Shown: positions 34,076 through 46,148 of the stretch, piece after piece
Layout of the letters: every line of letters starts with the position of its first letter
Numbering within the stretch: the stretch's first letter is position 1
From: Heliocidaris erythrogramma
Taxonomy: Eukaryota > Echinodermata > Echinoidea > Camarodonta > Echinometridae
Direction: 5' to 3'
DNA length: 64,000 bases
Assembly (NCBI GenBank): GCA_025617745.1
Contig: CM046870.1
Span: forward strand, 25,401,501 to 25,465,500
The notes under the pieces: model-generated
Told to the model about the DNA's origin: nothing
Databases searched by the model: none
What the model saw: the letters and a program-made list of their open reading frames with translations, nothing else
Position numbers and translations under genes: made by a program

Positions 34076-34202
34076 ATTGGCGATACATTTGGTATTACAA
34101 TTACGTGCACTCATGATACATAAGAAGGGTTTAATTCAAAAGACGTGCGCCGAATGAAAAATGTATATTCTGACCAAAGGAATCCTATACCTCTAGAACA
34201 AT

Positions 34203-35284
34203 GGGTGATTTCACGCTCGGTGTTGGTGTTTGGTGTTAGTGTCTATTTTGAGGAGAAATCGTGATCTAACACCGACTATGAAATGAAAAAAAAATCAGTC
34301 GGTGTTAGGTGTTGACCTCTGATTTTTTGACGTAGTTCCGGTTGCCGGTGTTTATTTTTTGTTAATAATCGTCTACTGAACCGAGCTCGGCCGTCGGTGT
34401 TTAATTTCATGTACAAATTCCCATTCACTAACACTATACCCCTAGGGATTAAGAAATACCGATTTCACGGTCGGTGTTGGTGTTGGTGTTTCTAGCTATG
34501 GGAAATTTTGCAGATTAGTCATGAGAAATAAAGACAGTAGGCGCTATTCGAAGTGTAATTTCATAGGCGTTAAGAGGTATTATGTTCATATAGGCCTGAT
34601 ATTAGATCTAGGCCAGCATTTGGTCTAACGTTCGATCTAGAGCACACGGAAAGGAACTACTTTTGCTTTTTAATGGGTTTGAAGGAGTGAAGAAAAATTC
34701 CGACCTAATTTTCTTTTTACGATAGATTTAATAAAAATGACGTTAGATATTCCGTAGTTAAAGACCCAGAGAATTCACATCATTTATCAGGATGAGATCT
34801 AAATCAACATTTACAATACAAAAGCCATGAATCTTCACGGCTAATCTGTGCCAAGGCCTGAAATTTGGCTGTTTGCCCTGTACGCGCTACGCCGTCCGAT
34901 CCGGCGTCTAGCTGCATTAGCTACCGCAGCATTTTCTGCTGCAAGTGAGAAATTCGAGAGAAATCATATCTGAACTTACTGTTCCTGTCAAGACCATCCG
35001 TTTCTGTGAAGTTTCTTACCACACTCTAGATCAAATAATTATTTATTTTAGAATTGCCGGACTGCTCGTGTAATTTAAGGATATTCTAGACTAATAATTA
35101 AAAATTTTCTTTCCCTTCGTTAAAAACGGTGCTGACGCCATTACCAGTGTTAAGCTATCGATGCGCTTTGTTGGGATATCGGTATCGGCTCCTTAATCTG
35201 AATAGCGGTGTTTGAGCTCGATTTTAGGAGAACTTTTGCTCTAAACACCAACACCAAACACCAACACCGAGCGTGAAATCACCC
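34203..35284. mobile_element. 1.08-kb element with ggtgttggtgttt terminal repeats
   Basis: Near-identical ~40-bp inverted ends: gggtgatttcacgctcggtg then ttggtgtttggtgtt at 34203, and the complement ending gagcgtgaaatcaccc at 35284. The trinucleotide aat lies on both outer sides. An internal block at 34450-34495 (gatttcacggtcggtgttgg) repeats the terminal motif. There is no coding capacity. The class is uncertain; a 3-bp duplication would fit several superfamilies. Confidence 0.8.
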
Positions 35285-35684
35285 AATCTCTCCCCCCAGT
35301 ATGGTGAATATCCCTAGAAATCAAATATCTTGCCCCTTTGTGAAAAAAATTGCTTTCATGAAATATGGAGTATTAATGGTTAGTATTATGACAATGGAGA
35401 TGTTAATGACCTTCCCTAACGAGTGATGATCGGGAAATGAGCTTAGATGTGCGATTGGATGATTTAAATTAATTATATTGAAGGTTTGGGCACAGAAACA
35501 CACGCATCCTGAACTATAACATGCATGACCCATTTCAACTACTTAATTTGGAATTTTAAACCATTTTTTGAAGCATTGGAAAGTAAAAATAGAAAAAAAT
35601 GTTGTTTGCGCCCTCATGTGACATTATTAAGCAGAATCGGCAAATAATCAGCGGCCTCTTGCGCACAGGGCACATTCTGTCAAA

Positions 35685-35733
35685 ATGTCGGCGCCGTCGA
35701 AGCGCCCACTGGTCGTGTATTCAACGAACATAC
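35685..35733 (+). other. Possible first coding exon
   Basis: An ATG in good context (tcaaaatgtcgg) opens 16 codons reading MSAPSKRPLVVYSTNI, then a consensus donor atac|gtgagt. Local GC content is higher than in the flanks. I found no matching downstream exon, and a frame this short proves little. It may be a genuine gene start or part of a repeat. Confidence 0.22.
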
Positions 35734-36370
35734 GTGAGTTATAAACTGATTCAGCGGACCCAGGTTCGAGACTGAGTCACGTCTCTCGGATGGTGACGTT
35801 AAAGGTCGGTCCCCAGACGTAAATAATCATATCTGATTGATACACGTCTGTAAAAACCCAATTACACACACACACACACACACACCCACACAGAGATAAA
35901 TGCAAGTTTTCGTTCAGCCATTTTGTTTTCCTCTGCCAGTTTCATACTTAGCCATTCAACTTTAAGTTTGTCGATTGTCGGTCGGCTAGCTCAGAGATAT
36001 AGGACGATTTGTATTAATTCTTCAACTTGGCTAAATTATGTTTTGTTAATAAACTCTACTTCACAACTCATTCAATTTTTGTTTGCTGTAATCTTTCCGT
36101 CGTCTTCCATTTCAACGCGTATATGCGAGGTGGTAGGCGGCCACCGGCCACCTCGCCGGACTGTGCCGTTACATATACCTTCTTAATCTCAGTATTATTA
36201 ATGTATAATATTGTTGTATAATCTTTTATTCTCTTATTAAAGTCTTATTGGTGTTTATTTGAAGTCTATTGCCTTGGAACCAACGCTGCATTGTATTCAT
36301 TTCACTATTTGATAAATTATTTCATCGAATACTGAATAGGATCTTTCCCAGAATAAACTTTTATCGGCGA
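35734..36370. other. Non-coding stretch with CA repeat
   Basis: Holds a (CA)n run at about 35863-35885 and a hairpin around 36125-36155 (gcgaggtgg and ccacctcgc). No gene is supported. It could include an old solo LTR ending in gccgttaca but I found no matching start. Confidence 0.4.
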
Positions 36371-36371
36371 A

Positions 36372-36588
36372 TAGAGTACCGAAGTGCTGACGTCATATTC
36401 GCTCGTCGTCCAGGATACTGGAGCCCGCGTATGGGGTTCACCGCGAAGTCATTCAAGCAACGGGCTGGAGCAGGGCAGTTTCAGTGTTTGGCGCTGGTGT
36501 GATCACCACGCCATTGTTTAGTACAAAATTGTTTGGAACCAGCAACCTTCACAACTTTGCCGGTATGACGTCACACTTCGGTACTCTA
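36372..36588. mobile_element. TA-flanked MITE, ~217 bp
   Basis: Terminal repeats tagagtaccgaagtgctgac and the complement of gtcacacttcggtactcta are about 24 bp with one indel. The outer TA on both sides fits a Tc1/mariner-type 2-bp duplication. It abuts the next inverted-repeat element. Confidence 0.7.
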
Positions 36589-37520
36589 TAATCAGTGTAG
36601 TAAAATCACGCGAAACCGTTATAACGCAAACGCGTAATAATTTGACGTCAAAATAGCAAATCGATCACAGTGAGAGCACCGTCCGCTCTCCACTGAGTCC
36701 CCAACTATGCACGCAAACCGTATGCGAATGGAAAGAAATGGCACGATTACGCGACACGTTCTTTATCTTTACCCTCCCAGGGACGGCTTGGAAGGAGATG
36801 GGACGATCGCAAAATACGATAGTTTATACATGCAATGTATACTTGATCGAGCTATCGGCGCCGAATTAGATTTCCCCGTGGCGTTTTTGTAAAAATCAGT
36901 CACAAATATTAAACAGCTTTTTCCAGAATCTGAATAGAACGACTGGCAACAAAATTAGATGTGTGTAACAGCCGTCTTCGCTTAATTCGTTTCAAAACCG
37001 AAACCGAGTTTGTCTGTGTGATATGCATGGGGTGTACAGGGTGTATGTATTCGAGCGCTGTATGTACTACACACACGCCGTCGACATCGTTCAATTTCGC
37101 ATTGCATTCGCTACCTTTTTGGGCAATAATTTTGGAGTTTCTTTGCTTTCTTTGTCCAGTAAATCCTACACTGATTGTCAGGATGTTACACGATAAATGG
37201 AGAAATGAAACTCCATCATGTCCATGGATTATCACAAAGTTTTAGCGACGGAGCGTATGTACATGCACATTATGTACGCTGTGTGTAGTATGTGTATACT
37301 GCTGCTCGGCTCGGCCGGCGGTGTGTGTGTATGTGTGCTTGTGGCGAGTAGCATGAGTAGTGTAGTTCGCAAATTCGGGCGAACGACGAATAAGAGACTG
37401 TGAAATTCACTGGAGCGTAGAACCGGAGTTCGAGCTTGCTGTGCGAGGGTTACGTAACTCGCAGCGAAAATAACGCTATACCGTTATAACGGTTTCGCGT
37501 GATTTTACTACACTGATTAT
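36588..37520. mobile_element. Foldback element with perfect 38-bp ends
   Basis: Arms 36588-36625 and 37483-37520 are perfect reverse complements (ataatcagtgtagtaaaatc then acgcgaaaccgttataac). The interior, of about 860 bp, has short open frames without motifs. The two arms differ from the abutting MITE, so it is a separate element. Confidence 0.85.
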
Positions 37521-37559
37521 GTAGCACATAAAAAGTCACTGACATACTAATCATATGCT

Positions 37560-38830
37560 TTTGGTACAATGTAAAATTTTTAGATGCAAAAAGCTACATC
37601 CTAACACATCGACAGCTATCCTGAAATAGTAAAAAACAACCTGCATGCATAAATTATTCAGTATGTTAAACTCTTCCGTCTTGCAAAGTTTGATATTGTT
37701 AAAGTGTATTCAAATTATATCAAAACTTCGGCAGTCGTTTGAATTTCGACGACCATCTTGGAAAAACGACACTCTATCCAGAATTATTCTGGATTTTACA
37801 CTTTACCTTTACATCAATATTAATGCGTTTAAACCTAATTGTGCACTTGTTTTATATCCCTGCCACCTCGAAGAAAAAAACAAAGTACATTTGAATACTA
37901 TGCAGCCATTTTGAATTTGACAACCACCTTGGACAAAAATGAACGAACATAAATTATATCCAGAATAATTCACCACACTAACCTCTACCTATATACCAAT
38001 ATGCTTTTGAGACAAGCCGTAAACTTTTTAAATGCAAATAGCTAGATCTTATTATATTATTATTATTACTGTTATCATTATTATCATAAGTAGTAGTTGT
38101 ATTATACGCTTATCTGCGACTTAAAGCGAATCCTAATAATGCGGTTTATTCCGTCGCAATAGAAATTCGACGTTAAGGCGATCAAAGCGAACGTGGATTA
38201 AGGCGAATCTGAACAATAGGCTGAGATAAAAGGATTCGCCTTAATGTCACATGTAAAGTTATTATTATTATTATCATCATCATCATTATTACCTGCCGTC
38301 ATTTTAAATATGACGGCAATCTTGATAAAGTAAATGACCTTACATTCCAAATTATTCAGCATGTAAACTCATCCATCTTGCCAATTTTGATCAGGGTTTT
38401 ATACCACATAAGTATATTTTAACATTTCAGCAGCCATTTTTAATTTGGAGTTATCCTGAAAAGAATACCCTCATATCCAAAATTAGACAGCATACTAAAT
38501 TCTTCCTTTATATTGCAATTTGTTTTAACCTAAATACACTTTTATTAAAAAAACTACATTTCAATAGTGATGTGGCATTTTTCAAATTTGGCGGCCATCT
38601 TGAAAAGTGATTTGACTTATTTCCAGAATATTAATTTTCAGCACATTACCTATTAACTATCCCTTTGTACAAATTTAGATTGCATTTTTGAAACTATATT
38701 CTTAGATGCAAATAGCCATATATATAATTGGAGGATCTCTTGGGAAGAAAATCAGATGGGCCCCATAATCAGAATTATTCAACATAGGACTCTTTCTAAT
38801 TTGCCGATTTGAACGCTGTTATGAAAAATA
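37560..38830. repeat. Ancient degenerate repeats of ~120-200 bp
   Basis: Blocks such as aattattcagcat, actcttccatcttgcaa, gcagccattttgaattt, and ggccatcttgaaaa recur in the same order at about 37650, 37910, 38350, 38480 and 38580. They are heavily diverged direct repeats without coding capacity. Confidence 0.6.
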
Positions 38831-39039
38831 ACACATAATTCCTTCCATATTCAGCACACTGCTCTGGAATAAGATTTCGACAAGACTTTTTTAAAGGTGT
38901 TCGGTTATACATGGCAGGCAATGCAAGGTTAAGGTTCATTAGACTGATACATGTTACTATTCATGATAATAAAATATAAACTCATGTTCTCATGTGACAG
39001 AGACATATTTTCCTATAGTTGCTGGATCGGTTTTACAAC

Positions 39040-39690
39040 CTCCTTTGAATAATGGAATAATAAAGCTTTCTGACCATTTGCTTGGAAATTTCCTCTTATC
39101 AAAACCAAATTAAACATTTTTGTTAAAGCTGGTGAAACTTGGTACTTCCCTGCTTTGAACATTTCATTCAAGATTACATCCATCCGGGCGCCTTATTTGT
39201 TTTATTATTTGAATACATGAAAAAAACCTCAGTTGACGAAATTGAAGAGTCAAGTTTGCTAAAAGTATTTTTAAGTTTCTTATCATTCACGTGCGCCTCG
39301 ATTATACGATGGTTATCATCTAATTTGTATTCTTTATTCATCAAATTGCGAAAGTAGTTATACCATTCTATCGGCGGAAAATTTTCAGAAATGTGATGTT
39401 TTTCTGAGTGTATCCCATTAAATTCATCTATGATGTTCCACCACTCTTTCGGGTTTGTGCTTTGCAATTGTTCCAGTCTTTTTAACAAATTTTCTCGCAT
39501 CCCGTTAATATTTACCTTGAGTTTTTTCTTGAATAACTTCTTACATGAGTAATGCGTATTTCTTGATTGTTTATCGAGTGGTTGCCTACAAACCTCTCGA
39601 CACAACTTTTTAACTCTTCTTTTTAAAGCTTCAGAATCTGTTTCTCTGTCACAATGTACTCTGATTTGATGTTTTGATTTTGATTTATTT
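39040..39690 (-). pseudogene. LINE linker and reverse transcriptase 5' part
   Basis: A minus-strand frame reads NPKEWWNIIDEFNGI, PPIEWYNYFRNLMNKE, and SSTEVFFMYSNNKTNKAPGW, the linker and first reverse transcriptase block of a CR1-like LINE. A shift near 39070 leads to SFIIPLFKGGCKTDPAT, the next block. The copy is truncated on both sides. Another LINE 3' end lies directly upstream, so two fragments are juxtaposed. Confidence 0.8.
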
Positions 39691-40600
39691 TTTTCCACGA
39701 TCGGTTTACATAATGTACATGAGAAAGCAAAATATAAGCATATACAAGTGGCATAATACAAAGGATAATACATAATCATAACAGCTCAGTATAATAAATA
39801 TCTTCCAGTAGAGGTAATAAACGCATACAATATATACACTTTTGGGGGAACCTATTAAAAGCGAGGCTTGTCGAGTTAGGTCCCCATTTAGCAAAGAAAA
39901 GGAGAATTGTGAGATTAAGATGAGAAGAAACAAAGAAAGGGCGGAAAATCAGCAGATGGAAACAAAAGAGAACATATTAAAAAGATTAAATAATTATAGA
40001 GTGTAAGGGAAATAGAGAGAGAGAGAGTGGAGAGAGAGAGAGAGGGAGGAAGAGGAGAGAGAAAAGAGAGAGGGAGGAAGAGAGGAGAGAAAAGAGAGGA
40101 GAGAAGAGAGAAGCGAAGTACCGATCGAGATCAGCAACCATGCAGCATTCTAGTATATGGTTTCAGCAAAAGAGATTTCAGTTCTTTTTAAAACGGTGCA
40201 GTCTCTCTATTTCCTTAAGGTTTGGATCGAGACTGTTCCAAAATTTGGGACCTGTAAAGACGAATGTTTTGTGTGCTCGGAGTGTTCTCGTGCGTGGAAA
40301 CAGTTTGATTGTCTTGTTGGATAGCTGTGGAGTGTATTGTTAGTTGTGAAAAAGTCTGAGAGAGCATTCGGAAGTTCATTATTGATTAGTTGGATTGACC
40401 CAGATTATAAAGGTATAAGTCAGACACTTTGAGAACTTTATTAATATGAAAGAGCTGGTCAGTATGTGAGAGATAACCTGTAAGAAATACCGTCCTCATG
40501 GCCTTTTTTTTTAAGTAATAGTAATCTGTTTAGTTGTTGCGTGGTAGAGTTGCCCCACGCTAAAATTCCATAACATAAGGTTAAGTAAAGAGACAACAAA
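39691..40600 (-). pseudogene. LINE C-terminal ORF2 remnant and 3' UTR
   Basis: Minus-strand frames show CYGILAWGNSTTQQLNRLLL, AMRTVFLTGYLSHTDQLFHI, and later VFTGPKFWNSLDPNLKEIER, the region after the reverse transcriptase thumb in CR1/Jockey-like LINEs. The 3' part has a long untranslated region with a GA-repeat at 40013-40110 and a terminal block tgtaaaccgatcgtgg near 39700. Stops show decay. Confidence 0.75.
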
Positions 40601-40659
40601 ATAAAGGACGGGAATTAATATTACAGCTTATTAATTACTCCTATGTTTCCAGTCCGTCC

Positions 40660-41400
40660 AGCTGGCTTCACACTGTCCCGAAATTGACACACGATGGCCA
40701 CATGAATATGGAATTTTCCATTTCAGGCGAAGTTGGCCCCGAACTTGGTCAACAGCGAATCAATAGCCGAAGCAAGTACGATGCTCACAGAAGGTCACAC
40801 GATGACACCCAAACCACACAAGAAGATGTGAATTTTTATTAAAAGTTTACCCCAAAGACACACGAAGGCCAAAAGATGGCTACACGACGTCGTAATGAGA
40901 GTTTTCGAACTAGGTCATGAAGGCGTCAATGTGACCTCCCGATGGTATAAAACCTCCAGCCGACCGTACGCGTTGGAAATTCAATTGCTGATCGGATACT
41001 TGCAGGCGTCACACTGTCCTGAAATTGAGCAAAGATGGACACACGATAAAGGAAATGTTCAATTTCAGCTCTGATCGTGTAATAATTGGGCCATTCGTGA
41101 GGGTATCTTAAGCCATCGTATGACCGCCGGTTCTCAGGCTCCAGCAGTAACTGCGTGAGCGGTGGCAAAATCTTTGGCATGCCAAGAAATTGCCTTGCAA
41201 AGGTTCATTTTCGTGTTGAATTCGTGTACCCATTTTGCTCTTCGTAAGGCCATGGAGAGGGCAAACTCCACCGGCGGACACACGATGGCTTAATATGCCC
41301 TCACGAATGACCCGATGTTTTCACGATCACAGCCGAATTTGAACATTTCCATTGCCGACAGAAATGCGGCACCCTAATCCCCCAATAATACAAGAAAATC
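40660..41400. repeat. Repeat block with foldback at 41061-41355
   Basis: Inverted arms 41061-41124 and 41291-41355 share ggaaatgttcaa, tgatcgtg and cattcgtgaggg. A direct repeat tcacactgtcc-gaaattga occurs near 40668 and 41008, and aattcaattgctgatcggat near 40980 recurs at 42118. No gene is supported. Confidence 0.6.
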
Positions 41401-42155
41401 ACAGATGTAGAGATCTTTATCATACAGGCCTATTTTTGCAAGGAGGGGGCTGACGCTTTTTGCCGAAATATCAACTTTGTAATTTTTTTAATCTTTGCGG
41501 GCGAGCAAAGCGAACAATTAAAAAAAGAATTGTAGAAAAAAAGTACAAAAATTACATAGAGAAGTTACATTATTATCTCGGAACCTCGCTGCCCAAATAT
41601 GTGGATATTCTTTCTCCTCGCTACCCGAATGTGAAGTAGTGGTTGCCCGCATATCGGAACTTTGAAAATCCTCGGGGGAGGAGGCTGCAGCCATTGCCGA
41701 AGGGGAATGCCTTTTGCCCGAATATTAACTCATATACTACAGGAACCAGGTGGCTTCTGTATGAAGCCTATGAGAGTAAAAGAATTCAGTAGTCAACAGG
41801 TTAACTTTCCAGTGTTTTTGCGAACGAGCGAAGTGGGCGAGCAAAAAAAAAAACGCCTATATTTTTCCTTTTTTTTCCCTTTTCCTTTCCTTCTTTTCTT
41901 TCTGTTTCTGTTTTCCTTTCCTTTCCCTCTTCTTTTTTCTTTTCTTTTTTCTTCTCCTTTCTCTTTTCTCCATTCCTCTTCCCTCTCCCTTTTCCCCTCT
42001 TTTTTATGCCGACGGAGGTGGCGCATTCGCCGACAGCAATTTTAAGTAGGGGTGTGACACCCCCTCCCCCCCCCCCCCACACACACACATACACACCCCT
42101 CTAGCAACACCCCTGAATTCAATTGCTGATCGGATACCTACGGAAGCTTATAAGA
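41401..42155. other. Non-coding DNA with long pyrimidine tract
   Basis: A pyrimidine-rich tract at about 41862-42005 keeps frames open on both strands; the peptides are low-complexity F/S/L or K/E/R. A C-run and CA repeat follow at 42060-42090. Confidence 0.5.
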
Positions 42156-42300
42156 GACAAGAAGACGAGAAGACAAGTTAAAATGGTGAGAAGACGAGTT
42201 ATTGGAACTCGGCAAGTCGACTTATTATGGACAAGAAGACAAGAAGACGAGTTCTTGGAACTCGGCAAGTCGACTTGTTTGGTACAAGAAGACGAGTTGA
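42156..42300. repeat. Short tandem repeat with gaagacgagtt core
   Basis: Two to three units contain gacgagtt, ttggaactcggcaagtcgac and ttgt-type ends. Not coding as far as I can tell. Confidence 0.55.
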
Positions 42301-43639
42301 TAACTTGTTTGGGACAATCTATGCGATTGATATGCATCCAACGAGTCAAAGTATTGGAAAAGGGTCTTATTTCAGACATTTTTATTCACACCCCTCAAAA
42401 TGTTGTCTTTCACGTCAAAACTCCGGAACTGCGTGTAAAATTAATGTTGAAATGACACGGCCGCGGTTTCTTGAGACTAAAATGGCATTGTTCTTGCTCT
42501 AATTTTGAAGAGATTTTTTGCAAACTTACTCTTTGGAATATCAGGAATGATATAAAATTGAACCATAATCAGGAATGATGTAAAATTAACCTGTAGAGGA
42601 ATATTAAAGATTTTTTTGGGGTTCATTTTAAAGTCAAAATGTTAGACGGGTGGGCTCCCCACCCGATGGGGCCACTAAACTAATACTGCTGTACACAAGC
42701 GCGACCAAAAAAAAAAACTTCGTGAAAAGGGTAGTTTTTGCCATGGTTTTGCCGGTTACTGCGCGTCACGCGCTTGACGTGTGCGCGTTTAGGATGTCAA
42801 AAAGGCAAAAAATCGGAAAAGGGGTATGTTTGAGCATGGACCTACCATGGTTTGAGTTTGTCATACGCGTTAAGGGTATCTTTTCCCGAATACTTGTCTG
42901 GATTTTGTGCGACGAGTCTCTTGTTTAGGGGGTAAAATTTAAAGAAAGCACGCGACAATACTCGCGCTCAGGCACCACCAGCTGGGAACGATTTGTTACT
43001 GGGGGTGCTGTGAGCAACAAAAAAATGTGTCCTCAGCATTTTATGGTCTCTTTTTAAGTCCCGAAAATCTCTGACAAGCAAAAAACAAAGGGGGTCCTCG
43101 GCATTGTTTGGGTCTCTTTTCAAGTCCAAAAATCTCTTGACAAGCAAAAAAAAAAACGAGTGCGTGCGGTCGTTGGGTTCGTTTGGTTACAACATGGCGC
43201 CTATTGTTGAGTTGGCCAAACGCTGTGTATGAAAGGCTCTGTACGCATTATATAAACAGCGCCCGCTAAAGTTTTAAAAACAGCTCTCTTCATGTGGCCG
43301 TATCTCCGTCATACCTAGGTAAGCCCGTACCCTTTTTTGGATTTAGATACTTCAAGATATACCCTTTTTAGCAAAATAAAAAAATGTATAACTTATCACT
43401 GACCGACTTTGAGAAAATTGCACTTGAAAATCACGATATTTACATAATTGCCGAAATAAGGTCTGCATCTTCCTTGGCATCCCGTTTACATCACAGCCTC
43501 TTCGTTTTCAGAAAGCACTCATGCCTGACCGTCCAGGCGCCATTTTGTCCGTTTTTTCGTGCCTTTCGTTCGGCTTGCCTTTCTCCACTAGGCTAGATGC
43601 TACAGATTTCAAACAAATTGTTATAGATAGTCCAAGAGT
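42301..43639. other. Non-coding stretch with a ~67-bp direct repeat
   Basis: A pair of similar blocks (tcctcagcattttatggtct at 43030 and tcctcggcattgtttgggtc at 43097, each ending gacaagcaaaaaa) spans 43024-43150. The frame at 42650-42928 has no domain signature and ends in sequence like that of neighbouring repeats. Confidence 0.45.
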
Positions 43640-44324
43640 TGCTCTTTATTTAACTGTTCAAGGAAATACAAAATACAGATGTCAATGCATGCACATCGTT
43701 CTGATACGATTGCAGTTCTAATTCACTCTCTATTATCGTATAATCTATAACACTCAGAGTTGAACGTAAAGTTTCCCGTGGTGTCCCCTAATTTGAGACC
43801 ATTTAAGATCCAGAGGTCACATATTTCACACAATTCTAAACTATTTTTTCCTCTGTTATTTGGGGGAATAAATGTCGCAAAATTTGCATTACTCATCTGT
43901 TCTATAATATCGACTTCCGATTAATAAGTCGAGTTTTCCCGGTTAATGTAAAGAAAACAAATGAAAATATAATTTTTAAGGTTAAATGCATCTTGTTCAA
44001 CCTTCACCCTGCATATTCACTAGTTCTATTTGGCAAAAATTTCACACTCAGTTTAATTTCATTTCTCACATAGATCGCAAGACAACCAGAGTCGTGCGTT
44101 GCTTTTTTATGTCGTTTTCTATGAATTATCTTCACCGTAAACCCACTGACATGCATATTCTTTTCTCCTGGACCAGTCTTTGTCTCTGAAATACACACAA
44201 TGTCATGGTTATCAAGCAAGTTCTTAGAATCGTCCACCTCGATTTTGGAAATGGATCCAACTCCATCAAGTCTACTTTTAACAACATTTATATTCCAGTA
44301 ACACACATCTATACCCTTATTCAA
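43640..44324 (-). pseudogene. LINE APE-type endonuclease remnant
   Basis: The minus-strand frame 44324-44004 reads DVCYWNINVVKSRL, HDIVCISETKTGPG, and DSGCLAIYVRNEIK, the N-terminal blocks of an apurinic-type LINE endonuclease. Later broken frames give LWILNGLKLGDTTGNFT and SVIDYTIIESEL, the closing blocks. Reverse transcriptase is absent. Frameshifts and stops make it a dead fragment. Confidence 0.8.
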
Positions 44325-44867
44325 AAACTTTTTTAGTTGTTGTTGAACACCATTTTGACATCAAAGTTTCACAAATCTCCGTGTTGATTAAAACATATGA
44401 TACTTTATATGTCATACCAACTATATCAGATATCTTTCTAAAGCGATACTTTATGTAAAGTTGACGAAGTGTTGATAGGTAGGACTACCTCCATTATCGT
44501 TCAATATATCTTCGGGCAGTTCGGGGTGTCGTTTCATTAAACCTATTACTATATATATATGACAAATTTGCTCTCAGCCAATAAGATGGAAGTATTTCAG
44601 TAGCTTATACCTGTTTTTGTAACTTGTTCATAGATATCAAGTTTTATGAAACAGGGCCCTGGTGTTATTCATATACATGTTTAACTCCTTCTGTGCCAAG
44701 GGCAGATGATCCCAGCCAAGAATGGTAATGGTGGTTTTTCCACATTCGGATTAAGAATTTCTTCTTCTTCTTTTTGTTTCCTGTATCAGAAACAGCACAT
44801 TACATGTTACAAGTTGTTTACATAGCACCTAATTTTACACTGAAACAATAAAAATAAAACTCTGACT
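44325..44867. other. Non-coding stretch downstream of BTB gene 2
   Basis: About 540 bp without a supported gene. It probably includes the 3' untranslated region of the BTB gene, but I see no clear minus-strand AATAAA. Confidence 0.4.
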
Positions 44868-46148
44868 TTAGTGGCTATTTTTATAATGGTATAAAAGCAG
44901 ATTGACATAGGAGGGGTCGATTTGACACGCCTTAAGTAATGTATCGATCGAGATGCTATTCCTGTCGTCGACATGCTTTTCCGCTTCTTCCGTAATTACC
45001 GATAGTCGGATTTGTATTTCCTGACCAGAAGCCTTCGGAAAGGGGACAATGAACTTCAATACTTCAGGGAATAAATGGTCTGCTTCAGTGAAATACTGCG
45101 TCAACCCTCTAGTAAATCTTACTTCAACCCCAAGTTTCACCTTAGACGGACGCTCTGACGAGATTTCAAGCAGAATGTTCGTAGAGTTAGATATGCTTGT
45201 CGCATCAATTGAGAGTTGACATGGTGCCTCTTGTACGAAAATGACTTTGGCATTGATGCGTTTTCCAACCAACGGGATGACACTGACGCGTGTTTTTCCT
45301 GGATCTTCCATGCTTGAGATACCATGCCATATCATCGAAACTGCTTTGTTCTTTTTCAGGTATAACCTCGGCCGAGGAAAGTCTTCTGGTAGGTCCTCCA
45401 GGTTTCTCTCGTTGTACAATGACTGTAGTTGCCAGATAGTGAGACAGAAGTCAGGCGACAAGGCCTCCACCCTGCAGAAAACCTTAGTATCGGTTGCTTG
45501 CTTTAGTTGGGATGCGCTCATGTAAGGAAATCTGATAAGCGAGATAACTTTCATGAAGATATTATTGTCTTGGCACTTTTCCAACCACGGTTCGATCTTT
45601 TTGAAAACAGAGTATTCATCATCCACTACCATTTCATGATTGCTGTCCAAGAGAGCTACCATGGTATCTTTGTCAATGCGGTTAATTATTTCATCGGTCA
45701 ACAAATTGAAATGACTCACAAGATTTCGAAGGCAAAGTTCTGCCATTTCTGGCATTGCAAGTTCGGACGCTGATTGAAGAACAGACAATGCCACATTGAC
45801 ATTGCTGCGATTCTCTGAGATAAACCTTTCGCATAATGTCCGAAGCTCCGCTACAAGGTATTTGTCGGCCAATCGAATCAATGGCAACACATTATCTGCA
45901 GACAAGGTGACTCCTGATGTATAGAGGAACTTGAGGAAATCATCAAATACCTTTTCGCAATACTCCTCTTCAACGAGGGTTTGGTGAGTCGTCGATGACG
46001 TGTTTTGGGCTTGCCACGTAGGATTACACAGCATTGTCTTAAAGACGTCACTCCAGGCGCTAAGGATTAGACGGTGTGCAAAGAAAATGCGATCACCTAC
46101 TTTCAAAGTTATGTCACTGAAGCGTTTGTTGTTGTATAATGGGTGCAT
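44868..46148 (-). CDS. BTB-BACK domain protein, BTBD17-like (gene 2)
   Basis: A minus-strand exon encodes 426 residues from the ATG at 46148. The BTB/POZ domain (about 1-110) shows YNNKRFSDITLKVGDRIFFA, SAWSDVFKTML and FDDFLKFLYTSGVTLSADNV. The BACK region (about 125-230) includes NRIDKDTMVALLDSNHEMVV, DDEYSVFKKIEPWL and IRFPYMSASQL. The C-terminal part is less conserved. The same order of blocks as gene 1 (DVFK, DEY/DEF-VFxK-PWL, FPxMSAxQL) marks them as paralogs. The frame stays open upstream to an acceptor (tttttcttgcgatag, exon from 46211), adding AAQTDLLKGLHDKSG upstream of the ATG, so the real protein probably begins in an earlier exon. Function beyond BTB-mediated protein binding is inference. 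Confidence 0.9.
   Translation of the reverse strand: MHPLYNNKRFSDITLKVGDRIFFAHRLILSAWSDVFKTMLCNPTWQAQNTSSTTHQTLVEEEYCEKVFDDFLKFLYTSGVTLSADNVLPLIRLADKYLVAELRTLCERFISENRSNVNVALSVLQSASELAMPEMAELCLRNLVSHFNLLTDEIINRIDKDTMVALLDSNHEMVVDDEYSVFKKIEPWLEKCQDNNIFMKVISLIRFPYMSASQLKQATDTKVFCRVEALSPDFCLTIWQLQSLYNERNLEDLPEDFPRPRLYLKKNKAVSMIWHGISSMEDPGKTRVSVIPLVGKRINAKVIFVQEAPCQLSIDATSISNSTNILLEISSERPSKVKLGVEVRFTRGLTQYFTEADHLFPEVLKFIVPFPKASGQEIQIRLSVITEEAEKHVDDRNSISIDTLLKACQIDPSYVNLLLYHYKNSH

Noticed and set aside
35640-36175. Possible solo LTR ending in gccgttaca
   Set aside because: No matching TG start, no flanking duplication and no second copy seen.
41662-42094. Open frames on both strands, up to 127 codons
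   Set aside because: Pyrimidine tract artefact; no domain or start context.
42650-42928. 92-codon plus-strand frame
   Set aside because: No motif; sequence resembles neighbouring non-coding repeats and has poly-A interruptions.
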